In this document: positions 21,215-31,640 of the stretch, piece by piece
How positions within the stretch are numbered: the first letter of the stretch is position 1
Layout of the letters: each line of letters opens with the position of its first letter
DNA from: Hyposmocoma kahamanoa
Lineage: Eukaryota; Arthropoda; Insecta; Lepidoptera; Cosmopterigidae
Reading direction: 5' to 3'
Length of the DNA stretch: 64,000 nt
NCBI RefSeq assembly: GCF_003589595.1
Contig: NW_020654422.1
Span: forward strand, 8,350,921-8,414,920
Position numbers and translations under genes: made by a program
The notes under the pieces: model-generated
What the model saw: only the letters and a program-made list of their open reading frames with translations
Told to the model about the DNA's origin: nothing
Database searches by the model: none

Positions 21215-24200
21215 TTATCTAGTAAATAAAGGCTTTTTTTTCCGGCTCGTGCCGGGTAGCTCACCACCGTCCTGTAACAAAGAATGTTGCATTTTCAGGG
21301 GTCTCCTTATGTTTCGTTTATGGTATTTTTGTTCTCTGATGTCTGCTACCTTTATTCCTAAATGTCGGGCAGTTGTCCTAGTTATATAACGAGGTTGATC
21401 TTTGTGACGAGCAGCAAGGGGATTAGTTGGATAAATTGCAAGGCCGTCGTCATATTCAAGAGCCTCTTCCAATTTTTCATTGCGTTCGTTTATGGTAGCC
21501 ATTTGTTTCGAATTTAAGCGTTCGTAAATTTTTGCGTACATATCGACGGTTATTTCTTTATGTTTGTTTATATAATTTTGAAGACATGGTTTCTCAAGTT
21601 GGAGATCGAATGGATCTCTGTTATCAAAATGGCCGTTAATAATTTCAATTTATTTTTTATCTGTTGCAGAATGTATTGAATTATTATAAGCTAGTACGGC
21701 AAACAGCATTACTTCGATAATTGGAGACTGTTTGTGCTTTTGTTGGATTAAACGAATATGTTCTAAAATCGTCGAATGAAATCTTTCTATGGCTCCATTG
21801 GATTGCGGATTATTGACACTGGTAAAATGTAGGTTTATTTTATGTAAGGCAGCAAATTCTTTAAGAGGAAGATTTTTAAATTCCGTACCTTGATCAGCGG
21901 TAATATTCAAAGGTAAGCCATGATGTGTCATCCCAGTTGCAAGTGCGTTAATGACGCTTACTCCTGACATGCTCTCAAGGGGGTATGCTTGTGCATATTT
22001 CGAGAACTTGTCTATTATTGTCAGAAATTTTTGACCTTTGATTTGAAAAGTGTCTATATGAGTAATTTCGAATGGCTTTGTAGGGATTGGAGTAAACTGG
22101 AGACTTTATTTATTAGGATGTCTTTCGTACTTATTAGTCTGGCAAGAAGAACAGTTGTTTATAATTTCTGTTACGGTGTTAGGGATATTTGGCCAATAGT
22201 AATTACGCCTTAACTGTTTTTCAGTTTCCACTATACCTCTATGATTTGACTTTCCTTCATGATAAGTTTTCGCTAGACGATATTGTTCGTCTTTGTCAGT
22301 AATGTCTTTTAGATTTTGTTTACAGAACACTACGTCGAAAGCAGAATTTTTGAAAAATGTTTGCAGAGCTTTAGTTAGATCAGGTAAGTATTTGAAGTCT
22401 GAAAGCCAAACGCCGTGTTGAATATCGGATCGTATGAAATGTTTGAATAAATCAATTGTATCCTCCGTGAAATTGTTCAAGCCTATTTGAGCCATGATAC
22501 GGTTTTTACCAGGGAAGATTTCTTTTATATATACTTTAGATGGTGAGTGTAAAACAAATTGTATGAAGATTTGATTTTTATGGGTGTTTACAGATTTTTC
22601 GACAATAGGAATTTCTACAATGGGTTGTTCCTGATTAGTATGAAATGTATCCTCCTGTAACTGATCTAATTCCAAATTATCTAAATCGGATATTTCGGAA
22701 ACATTGCCAATAAGTGATAAAATGTCATCAAGCATTTCAGAAAAGGACTTATTATCGTCAGTGTGTGTTGTCTCATTATTGTTAATTGCAACCCTGGATA
22801 ATGCATCTGCATTTGTGTTGGATGTACCTTTTTTATATACAACCTTGTAGTCGTATTCTGCAAGTTTAAGCTTCCACCTTGTAAGACGAGAGTTGGGTTC
22901 TTTTAAATTAACTAGCCAACGAAGGGGTTGGTCATTGGTTACTATCGTGAACTTACGACCAAATAAATAGGGGCGGAAGTATTTTGTTGCCCAAACAATG
23001 GCAAGCAGTTCCTTTTCAGTGGTGCTGTAGTTGATTTCGTTATCGTTAAGTGTTCTGGAAGCAAATGCAATTGGTTTGTCAGAACCTATTGCACCTTGGG
23101 GTAACACAGCACCAAGGGCACACTGAGAGGCGTCTGTAGGACAATAAATTCTTTGTCGAAATCTGGGTAACTGAGAATTGGATCGTTCATCAAAAGTTCT
23201 TGACAAAGCTTAAAGGTTTTTACATAAGTTGGGTCTTGAATATTTATTTTTGCTTCCTTTTTCAAACATGATGTTAAAGGTTTGGTAAGTTTCGAAAAAT
23301 TGGGTATAAATTTTCGGTAATAACCGAGGAGTCCCAGAAATGATTTTATTTCTTTAGTGTTGGTGGGAATTGGAACATTCTTTATGCCATGAACTTTATC
23401 TGGGTTTGGTTTGATACCGTTTGGAGTGATTACGTGTCCCAAATAGGCAGTTTCGTGTTTAAGGAATTCCTTTTCATAGAGCTGTATTTTAAAATTAGCC
23501 TCTCTAAGGCGCTGGAAGACCTTTTCAATGTTTGTAATGTGTTCCTGTAACGAGGTACTGAAAATAATTATGTCATCCATTTATACGACACAGATTTCAT
23601 TGATTAATCCACGGAGTATCTTTTCCATGGCTCTTTGGAATGTGGAAGGGCGTTTTTCAGCCCAAAAGGCATGCCACGGTATTCATAATGCCCATTTTCT
23701 ACAGTAAATGCTGTTTTTTGTATATCATCTGGATGCATTTCAATCTGGTGGAAACCACAAATCGAGAGTGATGAAGTATAAACATCTGCCCAATTTATCG
23801 AGAACATCGGATATATTTGGAATCGGATACCTGTCCCTGATTCTCTTTTCGTTTAACTTTCTGTAATCTACAACAAGACGCCATTTTTGTTGTCCGGAAG
23901 CGTCAAGTTTTTTAGGCACAATCCAAATTGGAGAGGACCATGGGGACTCAGATGGCTGTATAATTTTCTGTTGAAGCTTTTTTTTTATTTGAGATTGAAC
24001 CTCAGCTTTATGTGTATATGGATATCTATGTGATTTTGTGAATACGGGAATTTCGTCTGTGGTTTTAATTTTGTGTTTGATTGTGTTTGTGAAAGTGAGA
24101 GGGTAATCTTCGTAATAAAAAATGTCACTATAATCTTTACATAATTTCGTGATTTTTTCTTTCTCTTCAGCGTTTATGTGGTTTGTTCTTATAAGAGATT

Positions 24201-24891
24201 CAATGTCTGTGGATTTAGGTAAAGGAGTTTCAAAGTTGAAACAATCAAAATTTCTTTCAAGGGGAACTGTATTCAGTGGAGCCGTCAGGCCAATGATTAT
24301 GTCATTACAAGTAGGATTGCTAATCTCTATATAAGCATACCCTTTATTTGATCGTATAATTACGGGTGGCATTTTACACTGATTTAATGTCATCTCGGGG
24401 ATATATATTTCACCATCTTTTGTTTTTACAGGAACTTTCAGAGCAGCGGTGCTCTTAGCCTTGACTAATGCCTCAAATAGATTATGAACGCCGGTTTCCA
24501 ACATGTGGATGGGATTTTTAGTGGACTCTGTCACAAGTAATCTGCTGGATAAGTTGACACATGCTTTCAGTTTCTCTAGCAGGTCGAGGCCGATAAGGCC
24601 ATCAAAAATGTTATGGAATTTGTAAACATGCACTTGAAACTTGCACATTTCGTTTGAATTAAATTCTTTGAATAGTGGTAAGTCAATAGTATGTTGGTGA
24701 TGGGTAGTACAATGCACGTTCGTGACTGAAAAAGGTTCAAAATTTAACTGAAAATTTTGATAATACCTTTTAATAGTTTCAGGTGACAAGAAAGATTGAT
24801 TTGAGCCTGTATCGATCAATAACTTCAGAGGTGGGTTATTAATTTGTATATATGGAAGTTGTCTTTTGGAGTGAACATTCACTTGTATCAT
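21215..24891 (-). pseudogene. pol: pol: protease, reverse transcriptase, RNase H, integrase
   Basis: Domains follow in order. Protease has LLIDTGSNQS near residue 30. RT begins around 24000, with a frameshift inside its first catalytic block (near 23740-23807) and another before 23604. The YxDD box is broken because its first codon is a TAA, leaving MDD at 23580. A one-base deletion near 23137 separates RT from RNase H. RNase H has the DAS start, but the usual TDH block reads TND. Integrase has the HHCC zinc finger, then D, D and E core residues (II-D-KF, TA-D-QG, GAI-E-RF). Two nonsense codons (22106-22108 and 21650-21652) interrupt it, with the frame open between them. The C-terminal tail ends at 21215. 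Confidence 0.85.
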
Positions 24892-26102
24892 GTTTCGTTG
24901 TTTTGGTTTAAAACATCGTGAAAATTTTGATTATGACAATTTTCAGAGATCTGTGTATATCCGGGTACAGTTTCAACTTGGGATGTTGTATCATGTGGAA
25001 CAGGAATAAATTCCGGTTCAATGTCGTAATCATTTGAATAATCAGCAAAGCAACTTTGATCAACAAACTCTTTATTATTTGTATTGTTGTGATTTAATTC
25101 TTCGAAAACAAAGTCAGGGTAGTGACCCACATTTTGGAAATAATATGGCCTCTGTGCGTTTGATTGCTGCAATCTGAAAGTTGGTTTCTGAACAAACCTG
25201 TAATTTTGATTATTATTGTTGTTTTGAGTATTCGGGTGAGAAATACCACTCATAGGGGTCGGTTTTGACCCAGGAGTGAAGTTTGGATCTTGATAAAAGT
25301 TAAATTTATTTGGTAGGTTTTGATTAGGTCGATCCTGGTTAAAATTCGATCTGAAATTTTGTTGGTTAAGGTTGTTATTATTATGATTTTGATTTGGTCT
25401 TTGTTGAAACCAATTTGGGGAAAATCTCTGTGAGTTATTATATCTGAAATTAGGGTTTTGGTAGAAATTAGGGTTTTGTTTATAATTTTGGTTTGCCTGT
25501 TTATTGATATTAGTATTACTTTGAGGTTGATTACGTTTTTGTAAGTACATTATATTGCCTTCTTCTTTAATAAATTGCAAGGCTTGAGGCAAAGATTTGG
25601 TTCGCATAGCACGAATGGTAGACCCTAAAGGCTCCCTTAATCCAGCTAAAAAGGATTTCAACGCCTTGAAAAAATCTCGCTTGCATGCAAAAACGTTCTG
25701 GTCGTCATTATGTAAATTTATGTAATTTATCAAAGTAGTCAACAAATTTGTGCATTTATCGTAAAACTGTTGGGGGCTCTCGTTTCCCTGGTGTAAGTTG
25801 ACAAGGTCACGGTTAAGAGAATTTTCATCCCTTTGGTCTGAAAAATTTTAAATCAAAACTTCTTTAATTCTTGGCCACGTACTTGCAGCGTTTCCGTCTA
25901 CGATATCAAGAGCTTTTCCCTTCAATTTTCCGATCAATCCATTAACAATTATAATATTTTGAAAATTATTCTCGTTTTCATTGTCAAAATACTGTGTAAA
26001 GATATGATCAGATGCATTAATAAATCTATATAAGGAATTAGCATCTCCATTATATTCAGGTACTATTTTCAGAGCTAAATCAAACAGTTGTAATTGTGCC
26101 AT
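24888..26102 (-). pseudogene. gag: gag of the errantivirus-type element
   Basis: The frame starts with ATG at 26102 and ends at 24888. A single in-frame TAA at 25848-25850 interrupts it; the frame is otherwise open before and after. The first half encodes a capsid-like region (LYRFINASDHIF near the N terminus; LAGLREPLGSTIRAM further on). The second half is low-complexity and very rich in Asn, Gln and Phe (roughly 25190-25540), as in insect errantivirus Gag proteins, with no CCHC zinc knuckle seen. The stop overlaps the pol ATG by four bases (24888-24891), so pol lies in a shifted frame and was probably made by frameshifting or re-initiation. Confidence 0.8.
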
Positions 26103-26486
26103 GATGCACTTACGAAATTATAATTATTAAAATGTAAAGAAACAATTCAATTAGTAACAAATAAGACTGTGCGATACAGTTTAAATGATGTATTATAGTA
26201 AATATATGAACGTAAAACACAAATTAGTAATTCTTATTACTATTTATATTTTTTCACAAAATTCGTGGAAACGGGAAAGGAACGGTTATGAACTATTACA
26301 AATCCAAGCGTACTCACAGTACTATCAGCAAAACAATCATCTTAATTAGTCCTCACGAAGACGGTGTAAACCCTTAAGGCGTCGCAGCTTCCACAAAACG
26401 TAAAGTCACTTTTTGTGAAAATAGTTCGCACTGTAAACCGTTAAAACGGACACTGAACACGATTTTTGGTTGTCCAGTTCAGCACT

Positions 26487-26504
26487 ATCCTACCGACTGC
26501 GCCA
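26487..26504 (-). promoter_or_regulatory. tRNA primer-binding site
   Basis: The minus strand reads TGGCGCAGTCGGTAGGAT immediately after the LTR. The leading TGG pairs with the CCA end of a tRNA, and the whole string matches the primer-binding site type used by Drosophila Gypsy-group elements such as 17.6 and 297, as I recall it. Confidence 0.75.
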
Positions 26505-26755
26505 GTTAAGCTCTTTCGGAGAGCTTTCATAAAATAAATATAATTTTTAATAAAAGAAAAGTTTATTTTAATTCACAATTTTAGTACATGTTATTACTGT
26601 CTTAAATCTATCTTAATACTAATTGTCAGGATGCATCAATGCTCCGGCGCAGAGCGCGTTATCGGACAGGAAATGCAACCTCATGTCTGGACTCTATGGC
26701 GTCGAGGCGTTGATGCAGGCCAGGCTTACTAAGAACTAGCTAGAGTTTACTTAAC
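26505..26755 (-). repeat. 5' LTR of the errantivirus-type element
   Basis: Read on the minus strand, the LTR begins GTTAAG (26755-26750) and ends CTTAAC (26510-26505), a 6-bp terminal inversion, and is followed directly by the primer-binding site. It contains AATAAA-like signals. The 251-bp length is in the range I would expect for lepidopteran errantiviruses. The boundaries rest on the inverted termini and the adjacent primer-binding site, because no second LTR is available for comparison. Confidence 0.7.
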
Positions 26756-26776
26756 ATGCGTGAAAATTTTATTTCG

Positions 26777-27012
26777 TGCACCTAGTGGTAAGTGATATGT
26801 CTGTTTCGGATAGTTGCAATGCCACTCAGAGCTTTAGATCACAAAGGTCTAAGGGACACTGCCACTACGTCACCCTGAGATATAAGTTTACAAATCCCAT
26901 GTGCCTGCAATTTCACCCTTCAAAACAGAAATAGGTAAGAAACGGCAGAAATAGGTAAGGTGGCTGTGCTTCCCAGAGCGGACTCTTTTACAGGGAGCTG
27001 TACTGCTACTAA
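26777..27012 (-). repeat. Dispersed repeat family R, copy 2
   Basis: Reverse-orientation copy with CACCCTGAGATATAAGTTTA, CCATGTGCCTGCAATTTCAC and, at the right, GAGCTGTACTGCTACTA. It begins about 20 bp outside the errantivirus LTR. Confidence 0.65.
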
Positions 27013-27017
27013 GTCAT

Positions 27018-27118
27018 TCTATGTAATTATATTATTATTATATAATTACATAGAATTATATTACATATAATTCTATGTGATTATATATAATATTATATTA
27101 TATAGTAATTTTCATCAC
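27018..27118. repeat. AT-rich palindrome
   Basis: TTCTATGTAATTATAT (27018-27033) and its exact complement ATATAATTACATAGAA (27040-27055) flank a 6-base loop. A second, less perfect set of TA-rich inversions follows to about 27118. It can form a cruciform and lies directly at the end of repeat copy R2. Confidence 0.7.
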
Positions 27119-27692
27119 GATAATTTCCCTTATCGTTAATGAAAGGTTGTTGTGGAGTTGTTACATTCACAAATGTCAAATTTCATACGTGTTTGTCGTC
27201 ACACGGATTAGAATCGACGACCTGAAATTCAGAAGAAATCGTTCTCCTACTGAACTATCACCGCTCGTTTTAAAAATTTGGAATAGAAATTATTCCGCAG
27301 AAACAAAATATGTTTTGTCTAATAATATTCTTCCAAATTGGTAATTGAAATGAGTGGTGTGATGGATTGATTTAATGTGACCTGCTTGATGTGAGTAAAT
27401 TGATTGAGGGGTGTAGATTGAAATAAAAATGATTAATTTAGGTATTTTGACGTATCAAGTGAGGGATCTCGGTAGTGAAAACGGTTCGGGGAGGCGACAG
27501 TGGGCAGTGAGGTTATGGATGGCGCCTCGATGATCTGGGGTGTAATAAAATACAAACAGAATTCTGTATTCAGGAATAGGGCCTATGTTTAATACTGAAA
27601 TACACATTACACATTAAGTAAGGTACATCGTCTATAGCTACGATGAAATATTATTTTATATTAACTAAATATTTTACTGCTTCGGCGAATTA
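27119..27692. other. No recognisable gene
   Basis: AT-rich sequence. The frame at 27147-27344 shows no domain. A possible tRNA-like 'CGGATTAGAATCGACGACC' at about 27200 is too weak to call a SINE. Confidence 0.4.
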
Positions 27693-28373
27693 TATAATAA
27701 TAATAATGATTTATTTTCTCAACACTAGGAAACAAATATACACTTATTTTATAATAGACTAACAATTTTAAAAGTTGTATCCCTTATGAGAGACTAGAGA
27801 CCGTACTAGGCAACTAAACCTGTGTTACAGCTCACTAGGCCCTCACCCTCTCAGATTAGTTTTAAGTAAAGTTTTAAAAGAAAAAAGCAATATACTGTTG
27901 AGCAATAAAAATTGTAAATACTATCAATTATGCTAAAAACGTACGTGTTGATGTGTTAAAGTTAAGTGTAGAGCACGTAGATGCGTGAGCGCGAGCATGT
28001 GTGTGTAAATAAGTGTGAGAGAGTGTGGGGTGTGTGTGTATGTGTGTGTGCGTGTTCGTGTGTATGCTTGTGAAAATTCATTAGTTCAAATAATTAAAAG
28101 AGAACGTCAGTAAGATTTTCGGTTTCCGAGTAATCTAGTTTTTGCAACCAATTGGAAATTACGTATGTACACTCGTATTTGGTAAGTTTATATTTTATAT
28201 GTGTAATGAACAATTTAGTTTATTATATAAATAACCACTCCGAAAGCAAAAGAAGCGTTGTGCAAAACTGCTATTAGCGGCAAATGGTTGAAACACAGCG
28301 TGTTTGCGGCGTTTATTACACATACAGTCCGGATCATATTCGATAAGGGAGTGTGCTCTCAATACTGTTTGAA

Positions 28374-30136
28374 AAGATAAAGATAAAGATAAAGATAAAG
28401 ATAATTTTATTCGCAGTAAGTGTGGTTTACAAAGATGAAGTATACATACATGTTTATAGTTAACGATTCTCACACCTAGCTGGTTACAGCATACAAATTT
28501 ACAATGAATTTAATAATATAATTAATCTTTAATAATAATAATAACATTACAATATTTTTATTGCTAATTTACATTTTAAATGTCAATTTTTATTTTTGTG
28601 GTCAAAGTATTCCTGAACAGTATAAAAGCAGCACTTAGACAACCATGCGGCTAGCCTTCTTCGAAACATGGTAATTGGCATATTTTTTAAATCAAGCGGC
28701 AATGAATTATATATTTTTACAGACATGGGGAAACAGTTACGACAATACACTTCCCTTTTCATTTTGATTGGAACAGTAAGTTTGTCCGGGAATCTTGTGT
28801 TGAACGAAGGCTCATGACGCTTGAATAAAGATGGGTTTTGTTTAACAAAAGTACAAACATTTAATATATATAAGCAAGGTACTGTTAGTAAATTTAATTT
28901 TTGAAAGAGAGGTCTACACGAAGTTAAAGGCGATACGTTGCAAATTGACCGAACGCAGCGTTTTTGGGATATTAAGACTTTACTACTCTCACATGAATTG
29001 CCCCACAACAGAATACCATATGCAATTATTGAACCTACATAACCATGATATGCTTGAAGCGCAACGGCTTGACTTACAGTCTTTGACAGACGCCAAAGAG
29101 CATACGAGAAACGGTCAATTTTAGTACGCACGTAGTCAACATGCAATTTCCATGAGCACTTGTTATCCAGAATGATACCCAAAAACATTGTCTCATTACT
29201 AGTGGCAATGTTTACAGAATTATATGTAATATTGAGATCACAACATTTTGCGTTTCTATTGTAAAATTGAACAGCCTTAGTTTTGCTTAAATTGACACTC
29301 AAATTATTTAGTTCTAACCAATTGATAACCGCAGCGACTGTTTTGTTTAGTACAGCGTTATGAAGTTCTTTGTCTACGTTAGGTACCAATATAGAAAGAT
29401 CATCCGCATAAAGTACACATTTATGTTCGGTTACTGCAGGAAGATCATTGATGTATATTAGAAATAAGAGTGGGCCTAAGACGCTTCCTTGAGGTACACC
29501 TGTGACGATCTTCCGAGATTTTGATCTGTATTTCAGTACTTCCTGGTATTTGGTTAACTTTGTTAATTCCACACACTGCTGTCTACCCCTAATGTAACTA
29601 TCTAACCATGACAAAGCAGGACCTCGTATGCCGTATGAGTCACACTTATTTAATAGTCTAGCATGGCATACAAAGTCAAATGCCTTAGTCATATCAAAGA
29701 AAATTCCTGTTGTATGTAGACCAGAATTTAAATTTTCAGTGATACTATTAACCAACTGGAAGGCAGCAGTGGTTGTAGATTTACTTTTCTGAAAGCCGTG
29801 TTGATCAGAGTTAAAAATTTTGTATTTATCAATGAAGTTAATAAGTCGACTGTGCATTGCTTTTTCAAAAATTTTACTGAGTATTCGTATTAAAGCTATT
29901 GGGCGATAGTTACTTAGAATCTCCTTGTTATCTTTTTTATGAATTGGCGTAATGATTGAAAATTTAAGTTTTTGTGGAAACATACCTTCTGAAAATGAAA
30001 GATTAATCAAATAAGTCAAAATAGGAGCTATTGTAGAAGCTATGAATTTAATAACTGATGTAGGTATTTCATCATACCCAGCAGATTTGGTATTGTTCAA
30101 AGATGTGATAATTTTTAACTATTAGTAGATAATTTT
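28374..30136 (-). mobile_element. 5'-truncated CR1/Jockey-group LINE inserted in an older LINE
   Basis: Flanked by TTTGAA at 28368-28373 and 30137-30142, likely the target duplication. Its 3' end (left) is a five-unit AGATAA-type repeat at 28374-28404, i.e. a TTATCT tail on the element strand, typical of LINEs in the CR1 and Jockey groups. A ~180-bp 3' UTR separates the tail from the stop of the RT frame. The 5' end is cut just before the first RT block; endonuclease and ORF1 are absent. Confidence 0.75.
28583..30100 (-). CDS. LINE reverse transcriptase, partial (N-terminally truncated)
   Basis: An uninterrupted 505-codon frame on the minus strand. RT blocks appear in order: SAGYDEIP near the start, NYRPIALIRILSKIFEK, GFQKSKST, the first catalytic block FFDMTKAFD (around residue 140), GVPQGSVLGPLLFLIYINDL, the second catalytic block YADDLSIL, and the thumb and C-terminal part ending IYNSLPLDLKNM and WLSKCCFYTVQEYFD. 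All RT core residues I can check are intact. The frame lacks the endonuclease because the copy is 5'-truncated, so the first ATG is probably an internal methionine. The lack of stops suggests a fairly young insertion. The C terminus resembles CR1/Daphne-type elements, but clade placement needs a tree. Confidence 0.85.
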   Translation of the reverse strand: MNNTKSAGYDEIPTSVIKFIASTIAPILTYLINLSFSEGMFPQKLKFSIITPIHKKDNKEILSNYRPIALIRILSKIFEKAMHSRLINFIDKYKIFNSDQHGFQKSKSTTTAAFQLVNSITENLNSGLHTTGIFFDMTKAFDFVCHARLLNKCDSYGIRGPALSWLDSYIRGRQQCVELTKLTKYQEVLKYRSKSRKIVTGVPQGSVLGPLLFLIYINDLPAVTEHKCVLYADDLSILVPNVDKELHNAVLNKTVAAVINWLELNNLSVNLSKTKAVQFYNRNAKCCDLNITYNSVNIATSNETMFLGIILDNKCSWKLHVDYVRTKIDRFSYALWRLSKTVSQAVALQAYHGYVGSIIAYGILLWGNSCESSKVLISQKRCVRSICNVSPLTSCRPLFQKLNLLTVPCLYILNVCTFVKQNPSLFKRHEPSFNTRFPDKLTVPIKMKREVYCRNCFPMSVKIYNSLPLDLKNMPITMFRRRLAAWLSKCCFYTVQEYFDHKNKN

Positions 30137-30600
30137 TTTGAAGAACAAATAATTGGCGAACTGATAAAACTTCATAATTTTTGCAGAGGCTTGAAGTGGA
30201 ATGCAGAAAAGGTAGTTTCCACCCCATTTTCAGTACAGCTCTTTGTGTGCGTTCTAGTTTTAGGAGATTTGTTTTAGCCACTCCACCCCATCCAGTGATA
30301 ATGAATTAATAACTCTGATATGTTTTTTGATGACAATTATCATGAATTAAGCAAAGTACTAGAAATGGCATCAAGCGACTTTAGTACCAATCGCAAAACG
30401 CACATTTGTACTTGTATACTTAATCATAAGTAATAGAATAGCGCTGTTTTCGATTATAATATTTTCTTGAATATTTTGAGTCTCAATTTATCTTAAATCA
30501 AGGTATCCTATAAACATCAATCAGCGCTATGTCATACTATTTTTTATATGAAAAATAACCATAGCCACAATGTAGTGTGAAACTACGGGCCCATTATTTT

Positions 30601-31640
30601 GTTTTTATTTTTATTTTATTGTGATGGTACAAATTACAGAAAAACAGATTAAAGAATTACTTTTAAACAATATTATTTTCAAAAGAAACGTTAGTAAATC
30701 TGCGTTCCAATTATAATATATGTTCTACACATTCGGTAAGTTGGACTATTTGCAGAAACATTATGGGGTACAAACGTTTGATTAGCAAATAATTAAGGTC
30801 AGCGAACTGAACGATTTGTCACCCTTATGCAGATATTATCCAGTAATACATATGTCACCAAATCCATCATCAACCTTTTTGTGCTATGTACATAAGTCAC
30901 TGGTAACTTGACGGCTTTCCCCATTAAACTTATTGAGTCTGCTTTCATAACCCAACAATTTATACGTCTCAACCCAAGTCTACTGCAAAGTATTTTTAGA
31001 AATCGACGTTATACAGATTCTATCTGAATCTGATCGTTGAACGTATTGTATATGGCAAACCAGACCGATGAGCAGAATTCAAGTGTGGTTCGAACCAGTG
31101 CGTTATATAATATGATCTAAGATTGCTCATTTTTAAACGGCTTCGCGGTGTGGAAAATGAACCCCATCATTTTATAAGATTTGTTTACGATATATTTATA
31201 ATGTTATCTAAATGACAAGGAGGAGTCAAAATAAACACCCAAGTCCCTAACACAACACATACGGTCAAATGACGTTCCACTTAAATTGTAGGCGTAGTCA
31301 ACTATTCTCCTTTTTTTTTGAATAAGTTATAATCTGACACTTCCTCACATTCAATGACATGTGATTTTTACAATTCCACGAGTTGATCAAATTGAGGTCG
31401 TGTTTGTGAAGTTGATAATCTGCTTACTTTTCAATTTTGCGATATGTCTTGATATCGTCAGCGTAGGCATAACATTCACTTGTTATATTTTCCAATAAAT
31501 CGTTCACAAATATAAGGAACAGTGAACCCAAGTTTGAGCCCTGTGAAACACCAGTTGCTGCCATCCCTCTCATTATATGTTTCCTAGGAAACGCCCCTAC
31601 TTTTCCTGATTGAGAAAGATAATTTCCCTTTGGAAATTTA
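30601..31640 (-). pseudogene. Decayed LINE: RT fragment to 3' tail
   Basis: No long open frame survives. The minus strand near 31560-31440 still reads GSLFLIFVNDLL and AYADDIKTYRK, the YADD region of a LINE reverse transcriptase. Around 31080-31020 it reads VWFAIYNTF, which fits the post-RT region. The left end (30601-30622 on the minus strand) is an AATAAA-rich, A-rich tail. It lies upstream of the two nested LINEs in the same orientation but is a separate, older insertion. Confidence 0.65.

Larger units (their letters stand above)
20150..26755 (-). mobile_element. Degenerate errantivirus-type (Gypsy-group) LTR element
   Basis: A minus-strand Gypsy-group element with, in order, a 251-bp LTR, a primer-binding site, gag, pol (protease, reverse transcriptase, RNase H, integrase) and an envelope-like frame related to baculovirus F-type fusion proteins. 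This gene set defines insect errantiviruses. Every frame carries nonsense or frameshift lesions, and no second LTR is visible at the left end, so the copy is a broken fossil. The left boundary is uncertain, somewhere between 20145 and 20340, where Penelope-like sequence begins. Confidence 0.85.
27693..30315 (-). mobile_element. Older LINE, split by insertion of another LINE
   Basis: Two minus-strand pieces belong together: 30315-30143 and 28367-about 27693. The upstream piece encodes the post-RT region (GGVAKTNLLKLERTQRAVLK and YEVLSVRQLFVLQ). The downstream piece encodes the C terminus (TVLRAHSLIEY and NSSFAQRFFCFRSGYLYNK), ending at 28195, followed by a ~500-bp 3' UTR with a GT-rich stretch at 28000-28070 and an ATT-repeat end near 27693-27706. 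The two pieces join in frame when the LINE at 28374-30136 and one TTTGAA copy are removed. The element itself is 5'-truncated. Clade: probably Jockey/CR1 group. Confidence 0.65.
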
